DNA of 64,000 nucleotides from JAKJEP01 sp964580995 (GTDB taxonomy: Bacteria; Planctomycetota; Phycisphaerae; Sedimentisphaerales; SM23-30), in the NCBI GenBank assembly GCA_964580995.1, contig CAZOMV010000009.1:1-64000 (forward strand), read 5' to 3'. The translations under genes and the position numbers were made by a program. Of the stretch, positions 43,686 to 52,508 are shown piece by piece (position 1 is the stretch's first letter; every line of letters starts with the position of its first letter). A model generated the notes under the pieces. That model had not been told where the DNA came from, searched no databases, and saw only the letters and a list, made by a program, of their open reading frames with translations.

Positions 43686-45076
43686 TGATGCGTATGTTGA
43701 AAGTTGTGTCCGTAATATTGGTTTTATCCGGTATCGGGGTTTTGTCGTGGTGGCTGCTGCACAATCGCAATCCGGTTGTTCCCCTGCGGGTGCCGGGCAC
43801 GGATATCACGGCGGAGCAGATGAAGGAGCGGGAGGCGGCGGCCTCCGGGCAGGGGGTGCTGACGGCGGGCGCAGGGAAGGCCTCCAGCCTGGCGGGCAGT
43901 TGGCCGAGATTCCGAAATACAAACTTTGATAACATCAGCCATGAAACCATTGCCCTGAATACGGACTGGCCGGCGGCCGGCCCGCCGGTTTTGTGGAAGC
44001 TGGAGCTGGGCGAGGGTCATGCCGGAGCGGCGGTGCTGGCGGGCCGGGTGTATATCCTTGATTACGACCGGGAAAAGGAGCAGGATGTTCTGCGGTGCCT
44101 GTCGCTGGACGACGGGGCGGAAATCTGGAATTACGCCTACCCGGTGAAAATCAAACGCAATCACGGGATGTCGCGGACGGTGCCGGCGGTGACGGATAAA
44201 TACCTCGTCACGCTGGGGCCGAAATGCCACGTGCATTGTCTGGACCCGGTCACGGGCAAGTTTTACTGGATGATCGATCTGGTCCGGGAGTACCAGACTA
44301 TCGTGCCGCCCTGGTATGCGGGCCAGTGTCCGCTGATCGACAGGGAGCGGGTGATTCTGGCACCGGGCGGCAGCGTTTTGATGATCGCGGTCGATGGCGC
44401 CAGCGGGAAAGTCCTCTGGCAAAGCCCCAATCCCGGCAAGTGGGATATGACCCATTCCTCGATCATCCCCATGACGTTCCAAAATAAAAAGATGTATATT
44501 TATTGCGGCCGGGGCGGCGTGGCGGGCGTTTCGGCGGAGGATGGCACGGTTCTCTGGCAAACCGACCAGTGGAAAATCAGTATCGCCACGGTCCCTTCGC
44601 CGGTCATTGTGGGCGAGGACAAAATTTTCCTATCCGGCGGATACAACGCCGGCTGCATGATGATCCGGCTGGCGGAAGAGGCGGGGAAAATCAAGGTGGA
44701 AACGGTTTTTCGGCTGGACGCGAAGGATTTCGGCTCGCCCCAGCATACGCCGATTTTGTATGAGGGATATATTTATGGGGTACGGCCCGATGGGCAAATG
44801 ACCTGTCTGAGTCCGGAGGGCGAAATCCGGTGGACCAGCGGGGCGAAAAACCGGTTCGGGCTGGGGCCTTACCTGATTGCGGATCGCAAAATTATTGTAG
44901 CGGATGATTCCGGCCTGCTCAGCGTCGCAGAGGCGGCGCCGGGCGGTTATGTGCCGCTTGCTCAGGCCAAGGTGCTCGAAGGGCATGACTGCTGGGCGCC
45001 GATGGCGCTGGTGGCGGGCCGCTTGATCCTGCGTGACCTGACACAAATGATCTGCCTGGACCTGACAACCAAATAA
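43685..45076 (+). CDS. Membrane-anchored PQQ-type beta-propeller, redox cluster
   Basis: 463 residues. An uncleaved-looking N-terminal helix (about 5-25) anchors a periplasmic propeller. Blades are seen as WPRFRNTNFDNISHE, YILDYDREKEQDVLRCLSLDDGAEIWNYAY, HCLDPVTGKFYWMIDL, IAVDGASGKVLWQSPNPGKWD, VSAEDGTVLWQTDQWKIS and CLSPEGEIRWTS. Three ATGs lie at the start (43685, 43688, 43694). The gene opens a run of eight same-strand genes with redox features; the next gene has its own promoter, so this one may be transcribed separately. PQQ binding cannot be judged from the sequence. Confidence 0.75.
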   Translation: MMRMLKVVSVILVLSGIGVLSWWLLHNRNPVVPLRVPGTDITAEQMKEREAAASGQGVLTAGAGKASSLAGSWPRFRNTNFDNISHETIALNTDWPAAGPPVLWKLELGEGHAGAAVLAGRVYILDYDREKEQDVLRCLSLDDGAEIWNYAYPVKIKRNHGMSRTVPAVTDKYLVTLGPKCHVHCLDPVTGKFYWMIDLVREYQTIVPPWYAGQCPLIDRERVILAPGGSVLMIAVDGASGKVLWQSPNPGKWDMTHSSIIPMTFQNKKMYIYCGRGGVAGVSAEDGTVLWQTDQWKISIATVPSPVIVGEDKIFLSGGYNAGCMMIRLAEEAGKIKVETVFRLDAKDFGSPQHTPILYEGYIYGVRPDGQMTCLSPEGEIRWTSGAKNRFGLGPYLIADRKIIVADDSGLLSVAEAAPGGYVPLAQAKVLEGHDCWAPMALVAGRLILRDLTQMICLDLTTK

Positions 45077-45141
45077 GGAGGCCGGAGTATGGGCAGTAAT
45101 TTGTTTTAAGCTAGTAAGTTACAAATTGACAATCCTTTAGC

Positions 45142-45170
45142 TTGAATCAGGCCGGCCGGCGGTATATGAT
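45142..45170 (+). promoter_or_regulatory. Promoter of the redox operon
   Basis: TTGAAT (45142-45147), a 17-base spacer and TATGAT (45165-45170), 31 bases before the next ATG. Confidence 0.55.
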
Positions 45171-45201
45171 TAAGCGATATGTTTTATTCGGATAGGATAC
45201 T

Positions 45202-46245
45202 ATGAACAAGGCTGAAAAAAACACCTGGTCCGCCCTTGTGATTGCCGCGGTAATTGTTCTAGCCTTGCTGGCAGGGATGATGGCGGCCTTTCACATGGAT
45301 TTTACCGGGAAAAAGGGCAGCCAGCTGGGCGGGGAGTATGATTATAATCTGGACCGGCTGCGGAAGATCGATCCGGCAGTGATCCTCTATCAGGAAAATG
45401 CGGCCGCAAAAATTCAAACAGGCCTGACCAGACCGAGGGGGATTGCCCTGGGGCCGGAGAATCATATTTATGTGGTCAGCGATACCAGTTTGCAGATTTA
45501 TTCTGCGGCTGGCCAGCTTATCAAAACCGCGGCTCTGAGTGGCCCGGCCCGCTGTCTGGCGGTGGCGGAAGACGGCACGATTTATGCGGGGTTGGAGGGC
45601 CATATTGAAGTTTATAGTCCGGAGATGAAGCAATTAGCGGTCTGGAAGAGCTTCGGGGAAAAATCCATTTTGTCGTCCCTGGCGATAAGCGGGGAAAATG
45701 TGTTCGCGGCTGATGCCGGCAGCCGGGTGGTTTTGCACTACAACAAAACCGGCAGTCTGATGAATCAAATCGGACGGAAAGATCCGCAAAAAAATATTTC
45801 CGGTTTTGTGATACCCAGCCCCTATTTCGATCTGGCGGTGGCGCCGGACGGCCTGCTCCGCGTGGTCAATCCGGGACAGCACCGGATCGAGGCCTATACT
45901 TTCGGCGGCGATCTGGAAATCACCTGGGGCAATTTTTCCAGCGAGATCGAAGGTTTCTGCGGCTGCTGCAACCCGGTCAACTTCGCCCTGACCGCCGACG
46001 GCTCTTATGTCACCTGCGAGAAGGGCCTGACTCGTATCAAGATCTATGACGGGCAGGGGAACTTTGCCGGCGTGGTGGCGGGGCCGGATGCCTTTGGCAA
46101 GCACGATTCCATCTGCGGGGAAAAGGGAGCAGACTGCAACGAAGGCGGGCTGGATGTCGCGGTTGACGCCAGCGGTAAAGTTTTTATTCTCGATCCCTAC
46201 ACCGGCGAAATACGAGTATTTGTGCGTAAGAGTAAACCCAGCTAA
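45202..46245 (+). CDS. Anchored NHL-type beta-propeller with CGCC motif
   Basis: 347 residues. N-terminal helix (about 10-31) followed by a six-blade NHL-like propeller: LTRPRGIALGPENHIYVVSDTSLQIYSAAG, ARCLAVAEDGTIYAG, LAISGENVFAADAGSRVVLHYN, FDLAVAPDGLLRVVNPGQHRIEAYT and GGLDVAVDASGKVFILDPYTGEIRVF. A tight cysteine group GFCGCCNP sits between blades, with two further cysteines (ICGEKGADC) near the end. They could bind a metal or cofactor or form disulfides. AGGA precedes the ATG. First gene after the operon promoter; 18 bases before the next gene. Confidence 0.7.
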   Translation: MNKAEKNTWSALVIAAVIVLALLAGMMAAFHMDFTGKKGSQLGGEYDYNLDRLRKIDPAVILYQENAAAKIQTGLTRPRGIALGPENHIYVVSDTSLQIYSAAGQLIKTAALSGPARCLAVAEDGTIYAGLEGHIEVYSPEMKQLAVWKSFGEKSILSSLAISGENVFAADAGSRVVLHYNKTGSLMNQIGRKDPQKNISGFVIPSPYFDLAVAPDGLLRVVNPGQHRIEAYTFGGDLEITWGNFSSEIEGFCGCCNPVNFALTADGSYVTCEKGLTRIKIYDGQGNFAGVVAGPDAFGKHDSICGEKGADCNEGGLDVAVDASGKVFILDPYTGEIRVFVRKSKPS

Positions 46246-46263
46246 AAGAAATCCATTGTTTCT

Positions 46264-46488
46264 ATGGCAGATAAAGAAATCCATCGACGCGATTTTTTTT
46301 CTACGATCCTGCAAAAGGCGGCCTTGGCGGCTCTGGCGATCCTGGGGGCGGTGCTGGTAGGCAAGAAACGCGATCCGGCTTTGCGGCAGGTTTGTGAAAA
46401 TCAGGGGATCTGCCGCAGGTGTTCGCTGTTTACGAATTGCGGCCTGCCGCAGGCTCTGTCCGCCAAGGATGTTTTAACGAAACGATAA
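46264..46488 (+). CDS. Four-cysteine membrane miniprotein
   Basis: 74 residues: a twin-arginine-like HRRDFF, a membrane helix (about 17-34), then a short domain with four cysteines (C-x5-C-x2-C-x5-C, in CENQGICRRCSLFTNC) followed by GLPQALSAKD. The twin-arginine start suggests that the Cys domain faces the periplasm. The spacing could hold one iron-sulfur cluster or zinc. I cannot name the family. It lies seven bases before the Tat-exported ferredoxin gene. Confidence 0.65.
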   Translation: MADKEIHRRDFFSTILQKAALAALAILGAVLVGKKRDPALRQVCENQGICRRCSLFTNCGLPQALSAKDVLTKR

Positions 46489-46494
46489 ATAAAA

Positions 46495-47073
46495 ATGACT
46501 ACCGATAAAAATCCGGAAACCAATCTGAATCGACGGCAGTTTCTGACGAACGCCTCGCGCGGGGCGTGTTTGCTGGGGCTGGGCGGGGCGCTGGGGGCAC
46601 TGGCCAGCCGGGCCAAATCCGACGATATGGTCTGGCAACTGGACCCGTATAAATGTATTGCCTGCGGCAACTGCGCCACGTATTGCGTGCTGGAATTGTC
46701 GGCTGTGAAATGCGTTCACGCCTACGCGATGTGCGGGTACTGCGAACTGTGTACGGGCTTTTTCGAGCCGGAACCGCCGGCATTGAACACCGGGGCGGAG
46801 AATCAGCTCTGCCCGACGGGGGCAATTAAACGGACTTATGTGGAGGACCCTTACTATGAATACACGATTGACGAGCCGCTGTGCATCGGCTGCGGCAAAT
46901 GCGTCAAAGGCTGCAATGCCTTCGGCAACGGCTCTCTTTTCTTACAGGTCCGTCACGACCGGTGCCTGAACTGCAACGAATGTTCCATCGCCGCGGCCTG
47001 CCCCTCGCAGGCTTTCCAGCGAGTACCCGCCAGCCAAGCCTACCTGCTGAAAGGGAAAGATACCACCGCATGA
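46495..47073 (+). CDS. Tat-exported multi-cluster ferredoxin (NapG/NrfC-like)
   Basis: 192 residues. Twin-arginine signal NRRQFLTNASRG and hydrophobic region to about 40. The mature part has 16 cysteines in four groups: CIACGNCATYC (54-64), C73 with CGYCELC (80-86) and CP at 106, CIGCGKCVKGC (130-140) and CLNCNECSIAAACP (157-170). This would hold up to four [4Fe-4S] clusters, as in NapG- or NrfC-type electron-transfer subunits. It pairs with the NapH-like membrane protein downstream, with which it overlaps by four bases (ATGA). Likely role: periplasmic electron carrier. Confidence 0.85.
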   Translation: MTTDKNPETNLNRRQFLTNASRGACLLGLGGALGALASRAKSDDMVWQLDPYKCIACGNCATYCVLELSAVKCVHAYAMCGYCELCTGFFEPEPPALNTGAENQLCPTGAIKRTYVEDPYYEYTIDEPLCIGCGKCVKGCNAFGNGSLFLQVRHDRCLNCNECSIAAACPSQAFQRVPASQAYLLKGKDTTA

Positions 47074-48383
47074 TACGCCGATTGATCTTGCCCCTCCTGA
47101 CCCTCTGTCTGCTGGCCCCTGCCGCCGTGAGCCTGGCCGTGGAGCGCTTTCCGCCGCCGGACTTCGAGACCGGCCACCAACTGCCGCTGACAACGGTTCC
47201 GGCGCCGCGTGCGGACCTCTATGAGTATCTGGATGTGGCGGTGCTGCTGGCGGCGTTGTCGCTGGGGGCGTGGCTGGTTTTGAAAAAACGGTCCCGCCGC
47301 GGCATTTTCCTGCTGATGCTTTTTTCGCTGGCTTATTTTGGTTTGTGGCGCGAGGGCTGCGTCTGCTCGATCGGGGCTCTCCAGAATGTCGCCCTCTCGC
47401 TGTTCGATAGTCATTATGTGCCGCCCCTGACCGTAATTGCGTTTTTTCTGCTGCCGCTGTTTTTTACGGTATTTTTCGGCAGAATCTTTTGTGCGGGAGT
47501 TTGTCCGCTGGGCGCGATCCAGGACTTGTTCCTGCTGCGGCCGCTGAAAGTGCCGCTGTGGCTGGAACAGGCACTGGGCCTGTTGGGGTATCTCTATCTG
47601 GGAACGGCAGTGCTGTTTGCCGCCACCGGCAGTGCCTTTATCATCTGCCAGTATGATCCGTTTGTGGCCTTTTTCCGGCTGAGCGGCTCGTTGAACATGC
47701 TGATCCTGGGTATCTCTTTTCTGGTAATCTGTATGTTTGTCGGCAGGGCCTACTGCCGGTTCCTTTGCCCCTACGGAGTTATACTCCGGTTTTTTTCACG
47801 GGTATCGAAGTATCATGCCAGCATCACCCCTGATGAGTGCATCCAATGCCGCCTTTGTGAAGACGCTTGTCCTTTCAACGCCATCGAAAAACCGGCACAG
47901 CCGCCGGCCAGCCAAAACCGCAGACAAGGAAAACGGCTGCTGATCTTTCTACTGGTTTTACTGCCCGTTCTGACCCTGAGCAGCGGCTGGCTGACAAGCA
48001 AGGCAAGCCCCGCTTTCGCGCGGATGCATGCCGATGTCCGCCTGGCGGACCGTATCTGGCAGGAAGAAAACGGGCAGGTGGAAGGAACCACCGACGCCAG
48101 CGATGCCTTTCGGGCCACCGGCCAGCCGGCGGCGGATCTTTATCAGAGTTCCTTGCACCTGCAAAAAACCTTTTATCGCGGGTCCTGGGCGCTGGGGATT
48201 TTCCTCGGGCTCGTCATCGGTTTGAAATTGATTCAGTTGGCGGTACGGCGGCATAAAACGGAATATCAGACCAATAGAATGACCTGCGTCTCGTGCGGGC
48301 GGTGTTTTGCCTATTGTCCCAGAGAACGGGTCCGCCTGAAAGAATTGAAAACGAAAAATATACAATATGGTTCCCAATCATAA
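47070..48383 (+). CDS. NapH/NosR-like membrane iron-sulfur protein
   Basis: 437 residues with an N-terminal signal-like helix, further helices near 55-72, 78-92, 118-137, 166-185, 208-224, 288-305 and 372-392. It carries the two CxxxCP motifs of NapH/NosR/RdxA proteins (CAGVCP at 141-146, CRFLCP at 229-234), a ferredoxin cluster CIQCRLCEDACP (257-268) and a C-terminal CVSCGRCFAYCP (406-417). A soluble loop of about 60 residues (307-370) lies between the last helices. Such proteins pass electrons across or along the membrane, often from quinol to periplasmic ferredoxins. Coupled by ATGA to the ferredoxin gene. Confidence 0.85.
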   Translation: MIRRLILPLLTLCLLAPAAVSLAVERFPPPDFETGHQLPLTTVPAPRADLYEYLDVAVLLAALSLGAWLVLKKRSRRGIFLLMLFSLAYFGLWREGCVCSIGALQNVALSLFDSHYVPPLTVIAFFLLPLFFTVFFGRIFCAGVCPLGAIQDLFLLRPLKVPLWLEQALGLLGYLYLGTAVLFAATGSAFIICQYDPFVAFFRLSGSLNMLILGISFLVICMFVGRAYCRFLCPYGVILRFFSRVSKYHASITPDECIQCRLCEDACPFNAIEKPAQPPASQNRRQGKRLLIFLLVLLPVLTLSSGWLTSKASPAFARMHADVRLADRIWQEENGQVEGTTDASDAFRATGQPAADLYQSSLHLQKTFYRGSWALGIFLGLVIGLKLIQLAVRRHKTEYQTNRMTCVSCGRCFAYCPRERVRLKELKTKNIQYGSQS

Positions 48384-50157
48384 AAATACCACCAACCCGC
48401 CGCCCACGGCAACGGAACGATACCGAACCGCGGTTCGAGCGGCCTGGATTGCCGCTGCCTTCTGCGCGGCGGTTCTGATTTTGCTGCTGGCCAATCAGTG
48501 GAACAGCCGGGACCTGCTGGACAATCCGGAATTGCTGGCCCTGAAAAAAACGCTGCATCAGAATCTCAGCGATCAGCCCCTGAAAGAGCAGATCCGCACG
48601 CTGGATCAGCAGATCCGGGCGGAAATGCTTCGCCGACGGGAATTCTCGCAAACCGGGGCCTGGATCCTGCTGGCCGGTTTCGTGGTTTTTCTCTGGGCCG
48701 CCAAAACGGCTTTTACTTATCGTGAACCGCTGCCCATGCCCCAGCCGGGTAAAAATACCTATCCTCAGTTTCTGCATACCGCCCGGCTGGCGCGATGGTC
48801 GGTGGCGGCCCTGCTGGGCGCAGCGCTGCTGGCAGCCGGGGGATTACTGAGCCGGTATCCAACGAATTTTTCCTATGCACCGGTACAGATATCGGCAGCC
48901 GAGAAAACCGAACCGACAGCACCGCCAGCCGTTCCGCCGGTAGTTCAACCGGCAGTTTTCTCCATGGAGAAATTCCAGAAAAACTGGCCTTGCTTCCGCG
49001 GGCCGCAGGGGCTGGGGATTTCGGCCTATGCCAACGTTCCCACCCAGTGGAATGGCACTACCGGAGAAGGCATTCTCTGGAAAACGGAAGTCCCGCTGCC
49101 GGGCAATAGTTCGGCAATTGTCTGGGGCAACCGGATTTTTGTCACCGGAGCGAGCAAGGAAAAACGGGCGGTGTTTGGTTTTGACGCGGACACCGGAAAA
49201 CTCCTCTGGCAATTAGATGTGGTCAATATTCCCGGCAGCCCGGCGGAAATGCCCAATATCATGGAAGACACCGGCTATGCGGCCCCCACCCCCGCCACCA
49301 ATGGCTCCGGGGTTTACGCAATCTTTCCCAACGGCGATGTCATCGGCTGCGATTTTGAAGGCCGGCAGCTCTGGGCCAGAAGCCTGGGCTTGCCCGATAG
49401 CATGTACGGCTACGCCTCCTCGCTGGCGATTCACAAAAACCAGCTCATCATCCAATATGACCAGGGCAGTGCCGATGACGGCCTGTCTGAATTGATTGCC
49501 CTGGACACCCTTACGGGCAAGGATCTCTGGCGGACGAAACGGCCGGTCTCCGCGTCATGGACGTCCCCTATTATTGTGGAGATGGATGGTACATGGCAGA
49601 TTGTTACAGTTGCCCCTCCTCTGGTCATCGCCTATAATGCTGAAAATGGCCAGGAAATCTGGAGGGCTGAATGTGCCAGAGGGGATGTCGCTCCCTCGCC
49701 CATTTATGCCAATGGTCTGGTGTTTGCCATTGAGCCGTACTCGAACTTATACGCCCTGCGCACCGGCGGCCAGGGGGATATCACCAAAACCCACATCGCC
49801 TGGAAGGCCGAGGACGGCATTCCCGATATCAGTAGCCCCGTCAGCGGCGGCGAATTCATCTATCTGATGGACACCTCGGGGCTGTTCACCTGCTATCGCA
49901 CCGCCGACGGCAGCAAAGCCTGGGAAAAAGAACTCGATGTTTACTTTCATTCCTCCCCCAGCCTGGTGCAGGATAAACTGTATCTCCTGTCCGATGAGGG
50001 AGAAATGATTATTGCGGCAGCCGGCGGGGAATATAAAGAAATCGCCCGCGCACCGCTGGGGGAAAAAAGCAAATGCTGCCCTGCCTTTTTAGACGGGCGA
50101 ATGTATATTCGCGGAGAGAAAAACCTTTATTGCATAGGAAGCCCGAAAAATCCATGA
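48367..50157 (+). CDS. Triple-helix-anchored PQQ-type beta-propeller
   Basis: 596 residues. Three membrane helices (about 25-45, 92-112, 138-158) precede a propeller (about 200-590). Blades begin WPCFRGPQGLGISAYANVP and include VFGFDADTGKLLWQLDVV, GCDFEGRQLWARSLG, IALDTLTGKDLWRTKR, IAYNAENGQEIWRAEC and CYRTADGSKAWEKELD. Overlaps the NapH-like gene by 17 bases and the NuoE-F-like gene by four (ATGA), so translation is coupled through the whole run. Three helices are unusual for this family. The propeller may dock the exported ferredoxin or bind a substrate. Confidence 0.78.
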   Translation: MVPNHKNTTNPPPTATERYRTAVRAAWIAAAFCAAVLILLLANQWNSRDLLDNPELLALKKTLHQNLSDQPLKEQIRTLDQQIRAEMLRRREFSQTGAWILLAGFVVFLWAAKTAFTYREPLPMPQPGKNTYPQFLHTARLARWSVAALLGAALLAAGGLLSRYPTNFSYAPVQISAAEKTEPTAPPAVPPVVQPAVFSMEKFQKNWPCFRGPQGLGISAYANVPTQWNGTTGEGILWKTEVPLPGNSSAIVWGNRIFVTGASKEKRAVFGFDADTGKLLWQLDVVNIPGSPAEMPNIMEDTGYAAPTPATNGSGVYAIFPNGDVIGCDFEGRQLWARSLGLPDSMYGYASSLAIHKNQLIIQYDQGSADDGLSELIALDTLTGKDLWRTKRPVSASWTSPIIVEMDGTWQIVTVAPPLVIAYNAENGQEIWRAECARGDVAPSPIYANGLVFAIEPYSNLYALRTGGQGDITKTHIAWKAEDGIPDISSPVSGGEFIYLMDTSGLFTCYRTADGSKAWEKELDVYFHSSPSLVQDKLYLLSDEGEMIIAAAGGEYKEIARAPLGEKSKCCPAFLDGRMYIRGEKNLYCIGSPKNP

Positions 50158-52505
50158 CCGAGCCGGACCTGAGTTACATTGATGCCATCGTGGCCCAAAT
50201 CGGCGGCCAGCCGGAAAAGGTGATCCCCATCCTGCAGGCCATCCAGCAGCAGTACCGCTATCTGCCCCAGCCGGCGCTGCAGCGGGTTTGTGAGATTACC
50301 GGGATTACCCCGGCCTCCATCGCCGGTATCGCCACTTTTTATCCCCAGTTCCGTCATCAGCCGGTCGGGCAGTACATCATCCGCGTCTGCCACGGCACCG
50401 CCTGCCATGTCAAAGGGGCGGAATCCATTCAGGATGCCCTGCGGCGGAATCTGCGTATCTCCAGCCACCAGGACACCGATCCGGATAATCTGTTCACCAT
50501 CGAAAAGGTAGCCTGCCTGGGCTGCTGTACGCTGGCCCCGGCGGTCCAAATCGAGAATATCACCTACGGTCACCTCACGCCGGAATCAGTTTCTTCCATT
50601 CTGAACGACTTTCTGACTTTGCAGAGCCAGAAGCCTGCCACCACGGCCAAAAAAACCAAAGAGATTTCCCTGGGTACCGGCGGAGAAATCCGCATTGGCC
50701 TGGGTTCCTGCTGCATCGCCAAAGGCAGCGAGCAGGTGTTTCACGCCTTTGAACGGGCCATCGGCAAGATGCAGGTTCCAATAAAGATCAAGCGGGTCGG
50801 CTGCGTAGGTATGTGTTACCAGACGCCCATGGCGGAGGTTATCGATTCGCAGGGGCAATCGTCCACCTACGCCCGGATCACTGCCGATGATGCGGAGGCT
50901 ATAGTTCATCGGCACTTTAAACCGCCGCACGTAACGCGGCGGCTGCGAGAGTCGATCTCCACGGCGCTCGACAACTTGCTTTCCGATCAGAACTGGCAGC
51001 CGGTCACCCGCTATTCCATGCATGTCCGGGATGAGCCGGTACAGGAATTCCTGGGCCGGCAAAAACACCTGGCCACCGAACATTTCGGCCACATTGATCC
51101 GCTCGATCTGGATGAATACCTGAAGAACGAAGGATTCACCGCTCTGCAAAAATGCCTGCGGGAACTTTCCCCGCAGCAGATTCTGGAACAGATACGCATC
51201 AGCGACCTGCGCGGCCGGGGTGGAGCCGGGTATCATTCCGCTTTGAAATGGGCAGCCGTCCAGCAGGCCCCCTCCGGAAAAAAATATGTCATCTGCAACG
51301 GCGATGAAGGCGACCCCGGCGCCTTTATGGACCGGATGCTGCTGGAGTCGTTCCCCTACCGTATCATCGAAGGTTTGCTGATTGCCGCCTATACCGTCGG
51401 GGCGGACGAAGGTTATTTCTATATCCGCTCGGAGTATCCGCTGGCGGTCAAGCGAGTCCGGGAGGCATTAAAGCTTTGTCAGGAAAAAGGTTATGTCGGC
51501 CAAAATATTCTGGGCAGCGGCTTTAGCTGCACCCTGCAGATTATGGAGGGGGCCGGGGCTTTTGTCTGCGGCGAGGAAACCGCCCTGCTGGCTTCGCTGG
51601 AGGGCCGGCGCGGGATGCCCCGCCTTCGCCCCCCCTACCCGGCGGAGAAAGGCCTGTGGAATCGGCCGACTCTTATTAATAATGTGGAATCTATCTCCTT
51701 GGTCCCCTGGATTATCCGCAACGGCGCGGAACAATTTGCCACCCTCGGCAACGAACACAGCAAAGGCACCAAGGTCTTCGCCCTGGCCGGCAAGGTTGTC
51801 CGCGGCGGCCTGATCGAAGTCCCGATGGGCATCACGATTCGCGAAATCGTAGAACATATCGGCGGCGGGATCGCCGGCCATAAAAAGTTCAAGGCCGTGC
51901 AGATCGGCGGCCCCTCCGGCGGCTGTATCCCCGCCTCGCTGGCCCATGTCACCGTCGATTACGAAGCCCTGGTGCACGTCGGGGCGATTATGGGTTCCGG
52001 CGGCCTGGTCGTTTTGGATGAGTCGGACTGTATGGTGGATATCGCCCGCTTCTTTCTGGAGTTCACCCAAAACCAGTCCTGCGGCCGCTGCACCTTATGC
52101 CGGATCGGAACCAGGCGGATGCTGGATATTCTGAACCGCCTCTGTCAGGGGAAGGCCCAACCGAACGACCTGGCGGAGCTGGAACACCTGGCTCACAGCG
52201 TAAAAAAGGGCAGTCTCTGCGGCCTGGGCAAAACCGCGCCCAATCCGGTTCTCTCGACCCTGAAATATTTCCGGGACGAGTACGAAGCCCATCTGCAAAA
52301 ACGCTGCCCCGCCGGCCGCTGCAAAGCCCTGATAACCTACTCCATCACCGACGACTGTATTGGCTGCACCCTCTGCGCCCAGCATTGCCCCGCCGATGCC
52401 ATTGCCATGACCCCCTATGAAAAACATGAAATTGACCCGGAAAAATGCGTCCGCTGCGGCACCTGCAAGAACATCTGCCCGGTCCACGCCGTGGAGGTGA
52501 AATAA
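50154..52505 (+). CDS. NuoE-NuoF fusion, NADH-dependent flavin/iron-sulfur subunit
   Basis: 783 residues in the cytoplasm. Domain 1 (about 1-155) is a NuoE-type thioredoxin-like [2Fe-2S] protein with C79-x4-C84 and C121-x3-C125. Domain 2 (about 178-255) is a second thioredoxin-like unit with Cys186/187 and Cys217/221. Domain 3 (about 330-700) is NuoF: GRGGAGYHSALKW and GDEGDPGAFMDR form the FMN/NADH site, then an SLBB segment, then CGRCTLC (643-649) with C689 for a [4Fe-4S] cluster. Two ferredoxin clusters close the chain (CIGCTLCAQHCP, CVRCGTCKNICP). This build matches HndC/HydB-type diaphorase subunits of hydrogenases and formate dehydrogenases. No hydrogenase gene is in the window. Confidence 0.88.
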   Translation: MTEPDLSYIDAIVAQIGGQPEKVIPILQAIQQQYRYLPQPALQRVCEITGITPASIAGIATFYPQFRHQPVGQYIIRVCHGTACHVKGAESIQDALRRNLRISSHQDTDPDNLFTIEKVACLGCCTLAPAVQIENITYGHLTPESVSSILNDFLTLQSQKPATTAKKTKEISLGTGGEIRIGLGSCCIAKGSEQVFHAFERAIGKMQVPIKIKRVGCVGMCYQTPMAEVIDSQGQSSTYARITADDAEAIVHRHFKPPHVTRRLRESISTALDNLLSDQNWQPVTRYSMHVRDEPVQEFLGRQKHLATEHFGHIDPLDLDEYLKNEGFTALQKCLRELSPQQILEQIRISDLRGRGGAGYHSALKWAAVQQAPSGKKYVICNGDEGDPGAFMDRMLLESFPYRIIEGLLIAAYTVGADEGYFYIRSEYPLAVKRVREALKLCQEKGYVGQNILGSGFSCTLQIMEGAGAFVCGEETALLASLEGRRGMPRLRPPYPAEKGLWNRPTLINNVESISLVPWIIRNGAEQFATLGNEHSKGTKVFALAGKVVRGGLIEVPMGITIREIVEHIGGGIAGHKKFKAVQIGGPSGGCIPASLAHVTVDYEALVHVGAIMGSGGLVVLDESDCMVDIARFFLEFTQNQSCGRCTLCRIGTRRMLDILNRLCQGKAQPNDLAELEHLAHSVKKGSLCGLGKTAPNPVLSTLKYFRDEYEAHLQKRCPAGRCKALITYSITDDCIGCTLCAQHCPADAIAMTPYEKHEIDPEKCVRCGTCKNICPVHAVEVK

Positions 52506-52508
52506 ATC

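Noticed and set aside
43685..50157. PQQ-dependent alcohol dehydrogenases
   Set aside because: The propellers show only generic blade motifs; the cofactor-binding Cys-Cys pair and catalytic residues of quinoprotein dehydrogenases are not seen.
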